Of a stretch of 64,000 bases of DNA, positions 1 to 9,411 are shown one piece after another. The translations under genes and the position numbers were made by a program. Numbering within the stretch: the stretch's first letter is position 1; every line of letters begins with the position of its first letter. The DNA is from Yamagishiella unicocca (taxonomy: Eukaryota > Chlorophyta > Chlorophyceae > Chlamydomonadales > Volvocaceae): contig BDSL01000038.1 of the NCBI GenBank assembly GCA_003116995.1, positions 248,001 to 312,000 of the forward strand, written 5' to 3'. Under the pieces are notes generated by a model that saw only the letters and a list, made by a program, of their open reading frames with translations, was not told the DNA's origin and ran no database searches.

Positions 1-1333
1 GCGGCAGCGCACAGCAGCTGCCAGGATAGCACCTTGGTGTGCAACGAGGTGAAGCCGTGGGGTTGGCGCTCCAGCTCGAAATGGACGCTGGACTCGACGT
101 ACTCGAACACCTGGGGGCAATTGTGGCGGCAACGGGAGGAGGACAGCTTTTTAGGATCAGTCATTCTGCCGACAGGCAAGACCTGACATGAGGAGGTACC
201 CTTACTGAAACGTACGGCTTATGTAGTACAGATGGCCAAGGCGTGTGGCCAAATGGCTTAGGATCGTACTTTGTTAGGCGCAGTGGGACGGGTCTCCAAT
301 TATGAGCGCGGCTCACATGACAAGTCGCGAGGCTCCAGCAGTCGCGAGGTCCCAATAATACGGTTGGGAAATTAAGGGCGCGAGGGGAAACACTATGTTG
401 CATCCCCAAGGATGCCATGGACTGCCGCTCCTATGTTGCATCCGCAAGGATGCCACGGACTGCGGCTATGTTCCCTCATACTTTGCAGCTAGTTAATTGC
501 TTGCAGTATGCCTAAGGGCTGGTATATATCCTGACGAGCCATGAGGTCCAGAACACGCTGTTTTCCAGCTTAATATACTTCGGAATAAAAATCCTCAAAA
601 TGCGGGGCAAAAAGACAAGGCTTATGGGTCTTGGCGGGGCAACTAGCGGTCGGTTTTGGCGGGTTCTGCGGGGCAAAAAGAGAAGGGTTACGGTTTCAGG
701 CTGCTCGCCTCCCAGGCCTACATGCGGACCCCCTCCCTCTCCAGCCAAACCCTCACCATGTATACCCGACCGGTCTTCGACTTGAATGCCGCAAGCAACT
801 TGACCAGGTTCGGGTGGCTGACCATGTCCAGCACCTTGGCTTCGCGCACAGCCAGCCGCATGATCAACTTGTCTTCGTGTGCCTGAGCGCGGGGATTGAT
901 ATTAACAGTGTGAGATACCACGATGTCCTCAAGCCCGGGCGAACCCAGGACAAGAAGAGGGGCCCATGCCGGGCCTCGCCATACGACAGCCGGGGCGGAA
1001 CCCAGGAGACAAAACCAGCAAAGGAAATCAGGATGGTGCAATGCGTTCGGCTGGACAAGTGTCGGGTACCGTGTGGGTGCCGTACACAGGGGAGCCACTT
1101 TGGTGCCGTTGGCTGTCAAACTGCTTTGTTGATTGTCGCCTAGAGACACATGTCGTGTCACAGACACCTCTGGTCGCCTCGACTCGGCCTCTAGGTATCG
1201 CTGCCTTGTCCCCAACCGGCCCTCGCACCTGCTTAAACCCCTTGACCGCCACCAGCTTGCCAGTACTCCGGTCGCGGCACCTCCAGACCTCTCCATAGGC
1301 ACCTTCGCCTATAGTCGAGACGTACTCGTAATT
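1..1333 (-). CDS. CDK-like (CDKL family) protein kinase, N-terminal part, runs off left edge
   Basis: Three consecutive minus-strand exons (1229-1333, 757-882, 1-110) join in phase into the N-lobe of a CDKL-type Ser/Thr kinase. The first carries the glycine loop GEGAYGEV and the VAVK lysine. The second carries the alpha-C helix (LAVREAKVLDMVSHPNLVKL), whose REAKVL glutamate would pair with that lysine. The third has VFEYVESSVHFELERQPHGF, the hinge and the CDKL-like stretch after it. Sequence ends before the HRD and DFG motifs. Borders are canonical: acceptors CAG, donors GTGCGA and GTGAGG. No Met lies in frame between the first exon and an upstream stop, so an additional 5' exon with the start codon must lie above 1333; I could not place it. 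CDKL kinases in Chlamydomonas (for example LF5, a CDKL5 relative, and FLS1) control flagellar length, so a ciliary role is possible but is family inference only. Intron 883-1228 contains a dispersed repeat copy. Confidence 0.85.
392..469. repeat. 39-bp tandem duplication in kinase intron
   Basis: Two adjacent copies (392-430 and 431-469) share the core GTTGCATCC-CAAGGATGCCA and differ at a few positions. They lie within the intron 111-756 of the CDKL kinase gene. No function is apparent. Confidence 0.7.
922..1007 (+). repeat. Dispersed ~90-bp repeat, copy 1
   Basis: This copy has the shared core CGGGCGAACCCAGGACAAGA, then GGGGCCCATG, a CTCGCCATA segment and a GCCGGGGC segment. The same ordered blocks recur at 14161-14255 on this strand and at 3553-3640 and 4655-4735 on the other. 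It sits in an intron of the kinase gene. A short frame is open through most copies but differs outside the core, so I treat it as a non-coding repeat, perhaps the end of a non-autonomous element. Confidence 0.65.
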
Positions 1334-3552
1334 CTGTGGAGCGTAGCCAAATCCAGGTCAACCGCCTAGATGGATTGCAAGCGCTGAGATGTCGCTGCAA
1401 CAGGGCAAGCCCCGCTCTTCCATATGTCTTTACCATGTATATCACCACTCGCACTTGACACGCCTTATCCAGCTGGACAGTAGTTAGGTTGAGCCGCACA
1501 AAAGTGACGGTTGGCGCGCAATTCGCTATGCCTTCCCAGCTGATAAGGGCTGCGGCACCACGCATTACAATGTGCTGCCTCTAAATTAATAAGAATGCTT
1601 TCCGGACGCGCCAGCAACTGCGCCGTTGGCGCTCGACTCGGCAATACCGTGATATGTACTTCTGACTTCGCACCACGAGTTCTTAGGCGAGCTGATAGCT
1701 AGCTTCGGCATTTAGCCGCCGGGCCAAGACGCTCAGGTAACTAGATGCGACAGTGCCCTCGAGCCCGGGCAAACCCAGGACAACCACGCTTTCCGCGTCT
1801 AAAACGTGTCTGCCTTTTAGGCGCCTCACCTGCATTCATGTAGCGATGAGTAGGACAGCAAAGCCTCCAGGTTATCCGCTTGAAGCGAATACACCGGTTT
1901 CAGGTTCTCGGCTGATCAGAAGATGTGCGCGAGGATAGGTGGTGCGGCGGGCCACTGGTGCGGGGGCCACTGAACACTGATTTACTCTATGAACTATTCG
2001 CAGGCGCCCATAATTGCCCATGGTACGTCAAGAAGCCATACGGCAACTTTTCGAGTGAGGCTGGTTCAACATAGCCTCAACCAGCAAAAGACTGGCATAC
2101 TCTATGTATTTGAACTTGAACAGGGAATTGCCAGCCGCACTGCGTACGGAAAAGACGAACACTATTACGACGGGCTTCTTCAGTTCGCCATGGCGCAATA
2201 ATATTCGTATATATATTCGCCGTGATATGTTGCGCCGCACGTTCACCAATCCGCCGTGCGCGTACATCGGGTATCCGCAACGCGGGGTTGATTTCTTTAC
2301 CTGTATGTGTAACAAAAACAGACTTTCACAAGGGATTCGTATCGTTATAGCCTTTTTTGCGTGTCCTTGGGCGTCATCTAGCACAGTGACTTATTCGGTA
2401 AATACGCCTGCCTCCGCAACGCACGAAGGCTGAGCCGTGCTGAGCGGTTGACGCACACTTTCTTCGAGCACTGAACACGCTTGTTTCGTCCCTAGCAACA
2501 GCCTGGAATGTTATTACATCGATCAGACCAGATTATTGGGCTAAATAGCAATCCCAAGCGGGCAAGCTTGCATTTCGTCCCATTTCTTCCAATGCCGTAA
2601 TGGCTAACGACGGGCGATGACGTAAGCGTTGTGTCTGCAAGCAAAATAAAAATGTCGCAGGCTGCTATCGTAGGCTATCAGTAAGGAACTGCTTGATCCT
2701 TGGAGCTCTTTCAGCCGGGGTAGGTAACCACGTATGTAGCCCAGCGGCACGCCTGAACGTACGGGTTTACCCGTTTGGACTGTATGAAACGTTCACAATC
2801 TCGTATTCTCCACTGAAATTCTTTTGGGACAGATGTCTTCTAGAATGAGAGCATAAAATCTTCAGGGTGGCTTGTCAGCGACAGCGTTTTGTTTCCATGC
2901 ATGAGCGCTGGCAAATCGAAACGGTTCACCTACTGGTGCGGCAGGAAAACAAACCGTGTCCTCATTGAGAAGCCAAGATATTTGCTGGCGCCCACACGCG
3001 CACCAAAGCATAGCATTGGTCCGTGAGTTTGTTCACCTTGAGCATGATCTGGCCAGGCCAACAGCAACAAGCAACAACCGCCATTAGGCTGAGGCGAGCC
3101 AGGACATCTCGCATGGGCTATAACTGGTCATTAGCAACGACCGGTTAATGCCAATGCTACAATTTATTTTCGCAGCTGGTTGTTTGTTCCTCGATTTCTG
3201 GCTAGAGAACGTGCGGTGTACGCAAACCCATGGCTAGCTATTAAACCTAAAGTGCCATTTCGTCCCTCACTCAAGAGCATAACAGAACTGCCCCTACCTG
3301 CGCACGCATCGTATTCGCTCTGAATGAAGGGTTTGACATCACTGCTGTGCAAGCAGCCGCCCTGCAGGTGCGTGGATGAGATCTCACGCGGCCCGGTGGC
3401 GGGACCGGCCCCGCTGCTGCTGCAGAACTGCATAACAGGTCCGCCCCAATCCGAGGCAGGGCTCCGTACACTGCCAAAACTGCAAGGCTTGCATAATCCA
3501 ATTCTGTGCCTCGCACCGCACAGAGCTGTGTTCGGTGCGTCTAGCTCCTTGG

Positions 3553-3640
3553 GCGGGTTCAGCCCCGGCTCTCCTATGGTGGGGCCACGGACGTGGGCCG
3601 CTCCTCCAGTTCTGGGCTCAGCTGGGCTTGCCGACACTAT
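3553..3640 (-). repeat. Dispersed ~90-bp repeat, copy 2 (inverted)
   Basis: Reverse-complement copy of the family: on the minus strand it gives the AGCTGAGCCCAGAACTGGAG block, then a GCCCACGTCCGTGGCC segment, CCACCATAGGAGAGCC and GGGGCTGAACCC, in the same order as the copies at 922-1007 and 14161-14255. Confidence 0.6.
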
Positions 3641-4654
3641 ATCTTATTACTTTAAGGCGATGTGAAGCGGCTAAGCGCACTTACACTTGGTTTTCGCCCG
3701 CACCACTGTACAGGCTGTTGCCTACGCGCGACCAAACCCGGCTCGACTCCTGTAGTAACCATTGCAGTAGGCCCCAGGCCGTAGGGTAGAGCCATCGGGC
3801 GCATCGTCTGACATAAGAAGGAAAATCCGCTGCGATACGGCAAACCACCAGAAACCCCGAACAGGGTCCCAGAGAATAAACAACGACACCAATCAGCCAG
3901 GTGGAAGTAGCTCAAGCAAATGGCCCTCCTAGAAGTAGGACATACACGAACTGCAGCCCAAGCAGACCCTCAGCCAGATAAGCAACAAAGCGACTCCAGA
4001 TATCGACAAGGAAATCCCCACCTGAGACCCAAGAAAAACCCCACCCAGGACAGGCCAGCACCCAGCCCGCAAGGAGGAAGAGAGGACGAAAGGGAGGACC
4101 CGCAGGAGCACCGGACAGCTGGGACTGTGCTACCTGTTCCTCGCACGGGACACGTCAATTGCATGTCGTCACCTGCTGCCCCACCCCTGATACGGTGTAG
4201 GCAACAAAATGCGGTGTGCTGCAAGTGGTGAGGCAAACGGATCGGCTAGATTTGCTGCGCGCAGAACCCTTGTCCTGATGAACGTGGTATACAACTGACG
4301 GTTGCCAGGTTTTTAGAGGGGATACCGTATAGCAGCTACGCAGGAATGTGCATTATTGGGACAAGGCAAGAAAGCGACATCATTGTCGTTCCCTGGCAAT
4401 CGGGCGTTCATTTAGGCATGCCTTGAAGCTGCAGGCAGCTGCCCCCGCTGACGTCCGGCCGCTGAGCCGTGAGGGGCTGCGGCACCCCCGACGCAGAGCG
4501 GCGTGTTCGGGATGTTGTCGCCCTGACCGGGCTGCCAGGTCCCATCGTCGTTCCTGCAGTGGGCCTTGTAGTGCCTGCGTTGTTCTTTTTCGTCGGGACT
4601 CCGCGCGGCGTCCTGTTTTTCCTGTGCTTTTGGGGCGTCTGCTGGCTGCTAGCG

Positions 4655-4735
4655 CTGGCTTCTCGTATGGTGAGGTCTCGGTATGGGCCCCCATGCTTGT
4701 CCTGGGCTCGCCCGAGCTTACGGCCTGCATCACTG
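4655..4735 (-). repeat. Dispersed ~90-bp repeat, copy 3 (inverted), left flank of the retrotransposon
   Basis: Minus-strand copy with the cores CGGGCGAGCCCAGGACAAGC and GGGGGCCCATACC followed by CCTCACCATACGAGA. It ends about 50 bp left of the retrotransposon terminus at 4783. A copy in the opposite orientation lies about 60 bp beyond the other terminus. Confidence 0.6.
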
Positions 4736-4782
4736 CGCCGATCGTAGTATGTCTGCGGACGTACCATCCTGTATTTCCGGAC

Positions 4783-5011
4783 TGAGTATTTCGGGAATGG
4801 CTATAGATATAAGGCCTGCACTAAGAGTGAACCACGAATGGCGGTACGACCATCGGGCCCTTGTGGCCGTTAGGTAACGGGAAGCTGAGGACAGGAGGAT
4901 CGCTCTCGTCGCTACATTCGCTCTCACCAAGATAGCGAATTAACGGCTCTTACCCAACGTCCGAGTGGCTATGACCGGGGAGGAGCCAGTCTAAGTCGGC
5001 ATCATCGCGAA
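4783..5011 (+). repeat. Split direct repeat A1 (left terminus)
   Basis: 229-bp segment beginning TGAGTATTTCGGGAATGG and ending GCATCATCGCGAA. It is repeated without visible difference at 12169-12397, an offset of exactly 7386 bp. It defines the left end of the retrotransposon. Confidence 0.95.
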
Positions 5012-5465
5012 GTCCATCGGCACCTATATCGCGAAGTTCTTCAGTGGCAGTCTGCGGTCGCACACGGGCTCGACACCTTTGAGGTTCTTCCTCGAACTCT
5101 GCACGTCTTCGCGCCATGGTAAGTGGCGGGGCGAACACGGGGTGGGACTTCCGGGAGGCCAGGCGGCTGTTGCCGGCCGCGCGCCGAGGACGCAGCCGCG
5201 CAAGGTGGTTTGGCGGGTCGTGATAGGCGGGGGCTAAGGGGACAGCTAGAGGGAGGGGCAGGCCGTTAAGAACTCGTGGGCCCAATAGCTTGGGACGGGA
5301 GATGGTGGTGAATCGAATGGCGCCCGGGGATCGCGACGCCCGGACCCAGGATAGAGTAGTGTAGGAATTTATTAGGTAGTAGGCAGGCTTGGGTGGGCCG
5401 CTATCGGAGCTTGAAGCCATGGAGACGTGAGGCTGGCGGGGCGCCACGTGGCGTCCCTGCTCGTA

Positions 5466-7000
5466 GCCCGGTGGGCCGTCGGAGCGCGGCCTGGTGTGCT
5501 CATTTCGCTGACTTGTTTGTTGTATGATGTATTTGCCTTGCTTGTAGACCTGTGGGCTGGTGGTTATTGTAGCCCGGTGGGCCCGTCTGGCGAGTGGCCC
5601 GGCGGGCCCGTCGGGCGTGGCCCTTGAGGGCCTGTGCGCTTGTCGCCCGGTGGGCCTGTCTTGCTAGTAGCCCGGTGGGCCTGTCTTGCTCGTAGCCCGG
5701 TGGGCCTGTCTTACTTGTAGCCCGGTGGGCCTGTCTTGCTTGTCGCCCGGTGGGCCTGTCTTGCTCGTAGCCCGGTGGGCCTGTCTTGCTCGTAGCCCGG
5801 TGGGCCTGTCTTGCTCGTAGCCCGGTGGGCCTGTATTGTTTGTCGCCCGGTGGGCCTGTATTGTTTGTCGCCCGGTGGGCCTGTCTTGACTGTCGCCCGG
5901 TGGGCCTGTCTTGCTTGTAGCCCGGTGGGCCTGTAATGCTTGTAGCCCGGTGGGCCTGTCTTGCTCGTAGCCCGGTGGGCCTGTCTTGCTCGTAGCCCGG
6001 TGGGCCTGTCTTGCTTGTCGCCCGGTGGGCCTGTCTTGCCTGTCGCCCGGTGGGCCTGTCTTGCTTGTAGCCCGGTGGGCCTGTCTTGCTTGTAGCCCGG
6101 TGGGCCTGCTTTGCTTGTAGCCCGGTGGGCCTGTCTTGTCTGTAGCCCGGTGGGCCTGTCTTGCTCGTAGCCCGGTGGGCCTGTCTTGCTTGTAGCCCGG
6201 TGGGCCTGTCTTGCTTGTAGCCCGGTGGGCCTGTCTTGCCTGTAGCCCGGTGGGCCTGTCTTGTCTGTAGCCCGGTGGGCCTGTCTTGCTCGTAGCCCGG
6301 TGGGCCTGTCTTGCTTGTAGCCCGGTGGGCCTGTCTTGCTTGTCGCCCGGTGGGCCTGTCTTGCTCGTAGCCCGGTGGGCCTGTCTTGCTTGTAGCCCGG
6401 TGGGCCTGTCTGGCTCGTAGCCCGGTGGGCCTGTCTTGCTTGTAGCCCGGTGGGCCTGTCGTTTCTGACGCCCGGTGGGCCTGGTGGGCATGTCGCCCGG
6501 TGGGTCCATGCTGATCGCCCGGTGGGCCCGTCTTGCGTGTAGCCCGGTGGGCCTGTCTTGCTTGTCGCCCGGTGGGCCTGTCGTTTCTGACGCCCGGTGG
6601 GCCTGTCTGGCTTGTCGCCCGGTGGGCCGCCTTGCCTGTAGCCCGGTGGGCGTGTCTCCCGTGGCGCCCGGTGGGCCTGCCTTGAGAATAGCCCGGTGGC
6701 CCGGCCCGGCGTGTCGCCCTGTGGGCGCGGTCGGGCGTGTGGTCCGGTGGGCAGTTCGGTCTCAGGACCCGGGGCGCGGTCGGGCATGTGGCCCTGTGGG
6801 TCTGGCTGGCTGGTAGCCCGGTGAGCCTGTCTGGCGGGGTCCGGTGGGTCAGCCGCACGCGGCCGAGCACGCCGGCTTGTGAGTCGCCCGGTGGGCCGTT
6901 CTGTCGGGTCGCCCGGGGGGCCGGTATTGCGAGTGGCCCAGTGGGCCTGCAGGCCGCGGCCCGGTGGGCGCGGTCTGGCTTGTAGCCCGATGGGCAAGGT
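5466..7000. repeat. 25-bp minisatellite in the retrotransposon leader
   Basis: About forty near-perfect tandem copies of a 25-bp unit, core CCCGGTGGGCCTGTCTTGCT followed by TGTAG or CGTAG, occupy about 5645-6640. More degenerate copies extend out to about 5466 and 7000. Because 25 is not a multiple of three and the unit lacks stops on the minus strand, all three minus frames stay open for hundreds of codons as Gly/Pro/Thr-rich nonsense. The array lies between A1 and the gag ORF, that is, in the untranslated leader of the element. Confidence 0.93.
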
Positions 7001-7229
7001 TTAGCGGGCGCCCGGTGTATCCGTCCTGAGGATAGCCCGCGGGCTGCGGGTAGACCGTGGGCCGGTCCGGCTTGGCGCTCCGTGAGCGAGCCTGGTGGGC
7101 CGGCTGGAGGGTCGGCCAGTGAGCCCCGCGGGAAGTGGTCCGCGGGCGCAGTCGATTGCAGAGCGGGAGCGTCAGTCTCGCGGGTTGCACAGTCACTGAC
7201 AGGAGTGCCGGCCGCTGTGACTGCAGGGT

Positions 7230-9284
7230 ATGGACGAGGCTACGCCTGAGCGTACGCCCAAGGCCAAGTCGAAATCTGGTCATCGGTCGCACAAGCAGCC
7301 GGCTGGGCCGGAGGGGGCGGGAGGGGTGCTCGCACCGCCTAACCCGCCACCAGGAGGTCAAGGCCGGGTGGGAGCTCAGGAGCGAGCGCGTGTCGGTGAC
7401 ACGGATAGCGCGGCGGGGCGCCGCCTTCGCGCGATGTTACGAGGTCCGGCGCCGGATATCCCGGAGGACGTGGCGGGAGGCCCCTCACGTGTGCCGGCCG
7501 CGGCTGCGCGGGAGGGGGCGGAGCCCGGGGGCGATGCAGACGGGGCGGGTCTGGCTGCGCGGCAACCCGTGGGGGTGGCTCGCGGGTCAGGGGAGGATGT
7601 GCAGCTGGTGGGGTCGTTCTCCGCCGCGGGCGGTCAGGCCCGGGGACCGGAGCAGCAGGAGGCCGCGGAGCTCGGGGTTTTGAGGCAGGAGGCTCTGAAG
7701 AGGCCTAGGGAAAGGGTAGCCGTTCCGCCGGAGCGAGGGGCGTTGCCGCGGTTCCGGTCGTCAGCTAGTTCCGGGAACCCTAGGATGGAGGCTCGTTCGG
7801 AGCGGAGGATGGGGGAGCCGGGGGTGAGGATGGGGGAGCCCGAGGAGGGCCTACAGGAGGCGTGGGCAGCGGCGGCGGTCGCAGTTCGCGCGCAAGAGCG
7901 GCTGCAGCGCGAGTTTGACGCGTACAAAGTGGCGGTGCGTGCGCCACTGGTTGGGACAGGTCTAGGTGCAGAAGGCAGGGCGGACGAGGGGCCGCGAGCC
8001 GACGGGGCGGGAAGGGACGCCCCGCCGCGAGAGGAGTTAAGGGGCGGCCCGGCTACCCTCGGTCTGGGAGGCGGCCCGGCGGCGTTGCGGCGGCCGGGCA
8101 TTTTGATTCCGATGGAGCCCTCGGTTGCATCGGTCGATCGGGCGTGGCTGGTGCCGTACGAGCCGGCACACGTGGAGGATGCCACTCGTTACGCGAGCAC
8201 GTACCACACGGCTCGCGATATGGTTACGGTGGCGGCTATCTATAGCCGCCATGCGGAGGTGGCGGTGGGAGCGCTAGGCGGTGCGGCCGGGGTGGATACC
8301 GAGGTTGCGAGGGCGGCAGAAGTGTTCGGATACTGGCTCACAAACCAGGTCCGGGGGCCGCTGACGTCGGCCGGGATCGAGCTCGATCGTGTGTTGTTCA
8401 CGTGCTCGGGCGGGGCGCCTGTGCGGCAGCCGGAGTCGTGGCTGGGTGAGGGCAGGCGTTTCGTGGCCGAGGCGGTCGAGAGTGTGAAGGCCACCCAGGC
8501 GTCGCCACGACCCCTGGTGGGCATGGCCCGGATGGTGGGTGACCTTCTGGCGCAGGGCAATCCCGGACAGGCTGTCCTGACTCAGGTGGTCGCCGCGGCC
8601 ACACCCCCGGGATCCGAGGGGCGGTGGCCCCGATTCCTGGGGCGGTTGGTCCAGGAGTGGGGACCGACAGGGGATGCCTGGCCGGTTCCCACCGTCGCTG
8701 AGTGGACGGAAGGGGGTAGCCCCTTTGTGATCTCGTTGCTACGCCTGCTAGCAGCTATCAAGCGGGCTCATGGCTACCTCGTGCGGCAGCTAGATCGGGA
8801 GGCGGAGGGGATGCCGCGGGCGGCGGCGTGGCCGAGTTCCAGCGGGTTTTTGACCGCGGGCCCTAGTGGGTCGTTGGGTGGGCCGCCGCCAGTGGGCCGG
8901 CCCGGGCCGTTCCCGCCTCCCAGCTTGGGCGTGGGCCGGGAGGATCGGCAGCCGGCCGTGTCTTATGGGCTGGGCCGCCACCTGCACGGCGAGGGGGGTC
9001 CCCGGCCAGCGGGGTCCGCGGTCACGGCTCTGAGCCCGGCGGGCCGTATGGGGATGCCGCGCGAGGAAAGGCCGCCGCGGACCGCCGACGAGGGGTTGCG
9101 CGCGAAGGCGCAGGCGAGTTTCGTGTTGCCCCGTTGGGGGGACCTGCCTCAGGTCACCTTCGACGACTATTTTCAGGCCGCCGTCGCCAATCGTTGGTGC
9201 TTCGCCCACGCGGGCATATGTGGGGGTGACCTCGGCGCGTGCAGGTTGCCGCGCTGCATGCGGGTGCACCCCCCCGCGAGGTGA
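7230..9284 (+). CDS. Gag-like ORF of kangaroo-type retrotransposon
   Basis: 684-codon ORF starting at the first ATG after the minisatellite. The first ~290 residues are low-complexity and charged (Gly/Ala/Arg/Pro-rich), with an acidic/basic segment that could be helical near residues 210-235. A more ordered middle (about 290-520) follows. The C-terminus is cysteine-rich, with the spacing C-x2-H-x3-C-x6-C-x4-C-x3-H, plausible as a zinc-binding nucleic-acid module though not a standard CCHC knuckle. Its position first in the element, upstream of the RT ORF by 128 bp, supports a nucleocapsid role. Assignment rests on position and composition, since gag proteins of DIRS elements are poorly conserved. 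Confidence 0.8.
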   Translation: MDEATPERTPKAKSKSGHRSHKQPAGPEGAGGVLAPPNPPPGGQGRVGAQERARVGDTDSAAGRRLRAMLRGPAPDIPEDVAGGPSRVPAAAAREGAEPGGDADGAGLAARQPVGVARGSGEDVQLVGSFSAAGGQARGPEQQEAAELGVLRQEALKRPRERVAVPPERGALPRFRSSASSGNPRMEARSERRMGEPGVRMGEPEEGLQEAWAAAAVAVRAQERLQREFDAYKVAVRAPLVGTGLGAEGRADEGPRADGAGRDAPPREELRGGPATLGLGGGPAALRRPGILIPMEPSVASVDRAWLVPYEPAHVEDATRYASTYHTARDMVTVAAIYSRHAEVAVGALGGAAGVDTEVARAAEVFGYWLTNQVRGPLTSAGIELDRVLFTCSGGAPVRQPESWLGEGRRFVAEAVESVKATQASPRPLVGMARMVGDLLAQGNPGQAVLTQVVAAATPPGSEGRWPRFLGRLVQEWGPTGDAWPVPTVAEWTEGGSPFVISLLRLLAAIKRAHGYLVRQLDREAEGMPRAAAWPSSSGFLTAGPSGSLGGPPPVGRPGPFPPPSLGVGREDRQPAVSYGLGRHLHGEGGPRPAGSAVTALSPAGRMGMPREERPPRTADEGLRAKAQASFVLPRWGDLPQVTFDDYFQAAVANRWCFAHAGICGGDLGACRLPRCMRVHPPAR

Positions 9285-9411
9285 TTCTCCAGGAAGTGTC
9301 CAAGGCCATGGTGTCGGCGCCGCACCGGGTACGCCCCGGGGGTTAGGTCGCTATCGCCAGGGGGGTTCGGACAGGCCGCGTGCGGCGTCGGACGTGAAGG
9401 CTTAACCCCTC

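Larger units (their letters stand above)
1334..4782. other. Gene-poor interval with dispersed repeats
   Basis: I see no convincing gene here. The first part should include the missing 5' exon of the CDKL kinase. Base composition is clearly more AT-rich than in the genes on the right, and the open frames (for example around 2028-2433, open on both strands) have no family resemblance. The interval holds a short core copy of the dispersed repeat at 1755-1787 and two fuller copies at 3553-3640 and 4655-4735. Around 3900-4150 it is purine-rich on the plus strand, and around 4540-4640 T-rich. Confidence 0.5.

Noticed and set aside
718..1302. Single 194-residue minus-strand protein across the kinase introns
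   Set aside because: Only its C-terminal part is kinase-like; the rest reads through an intron containing a dispersed repeat. The spliced model fits the CDKL family.
4730..4930. Small protein encoded by minus-strand frame repeated at 12128-12316
   Set aside because: The identical frame exists only because it lies in the A repeats of the retrotransposon; no independent coding evidence.
5645..6640. CRISPR array
   Set aside because: The units are contiguous 25-bp tandem repeats without unique spacers, in a eukaryotic retrotransposon.
5500..6997. Long minus-strand frames encoding Gly-Pro-Pro-Gly-rich, collagen-like repeats
   Set aside because: All three frames are open at once because the 25-bp minisatellite unit has no minus-strand stop; this is repeat structure in a retrotransposon leader, not a gene.
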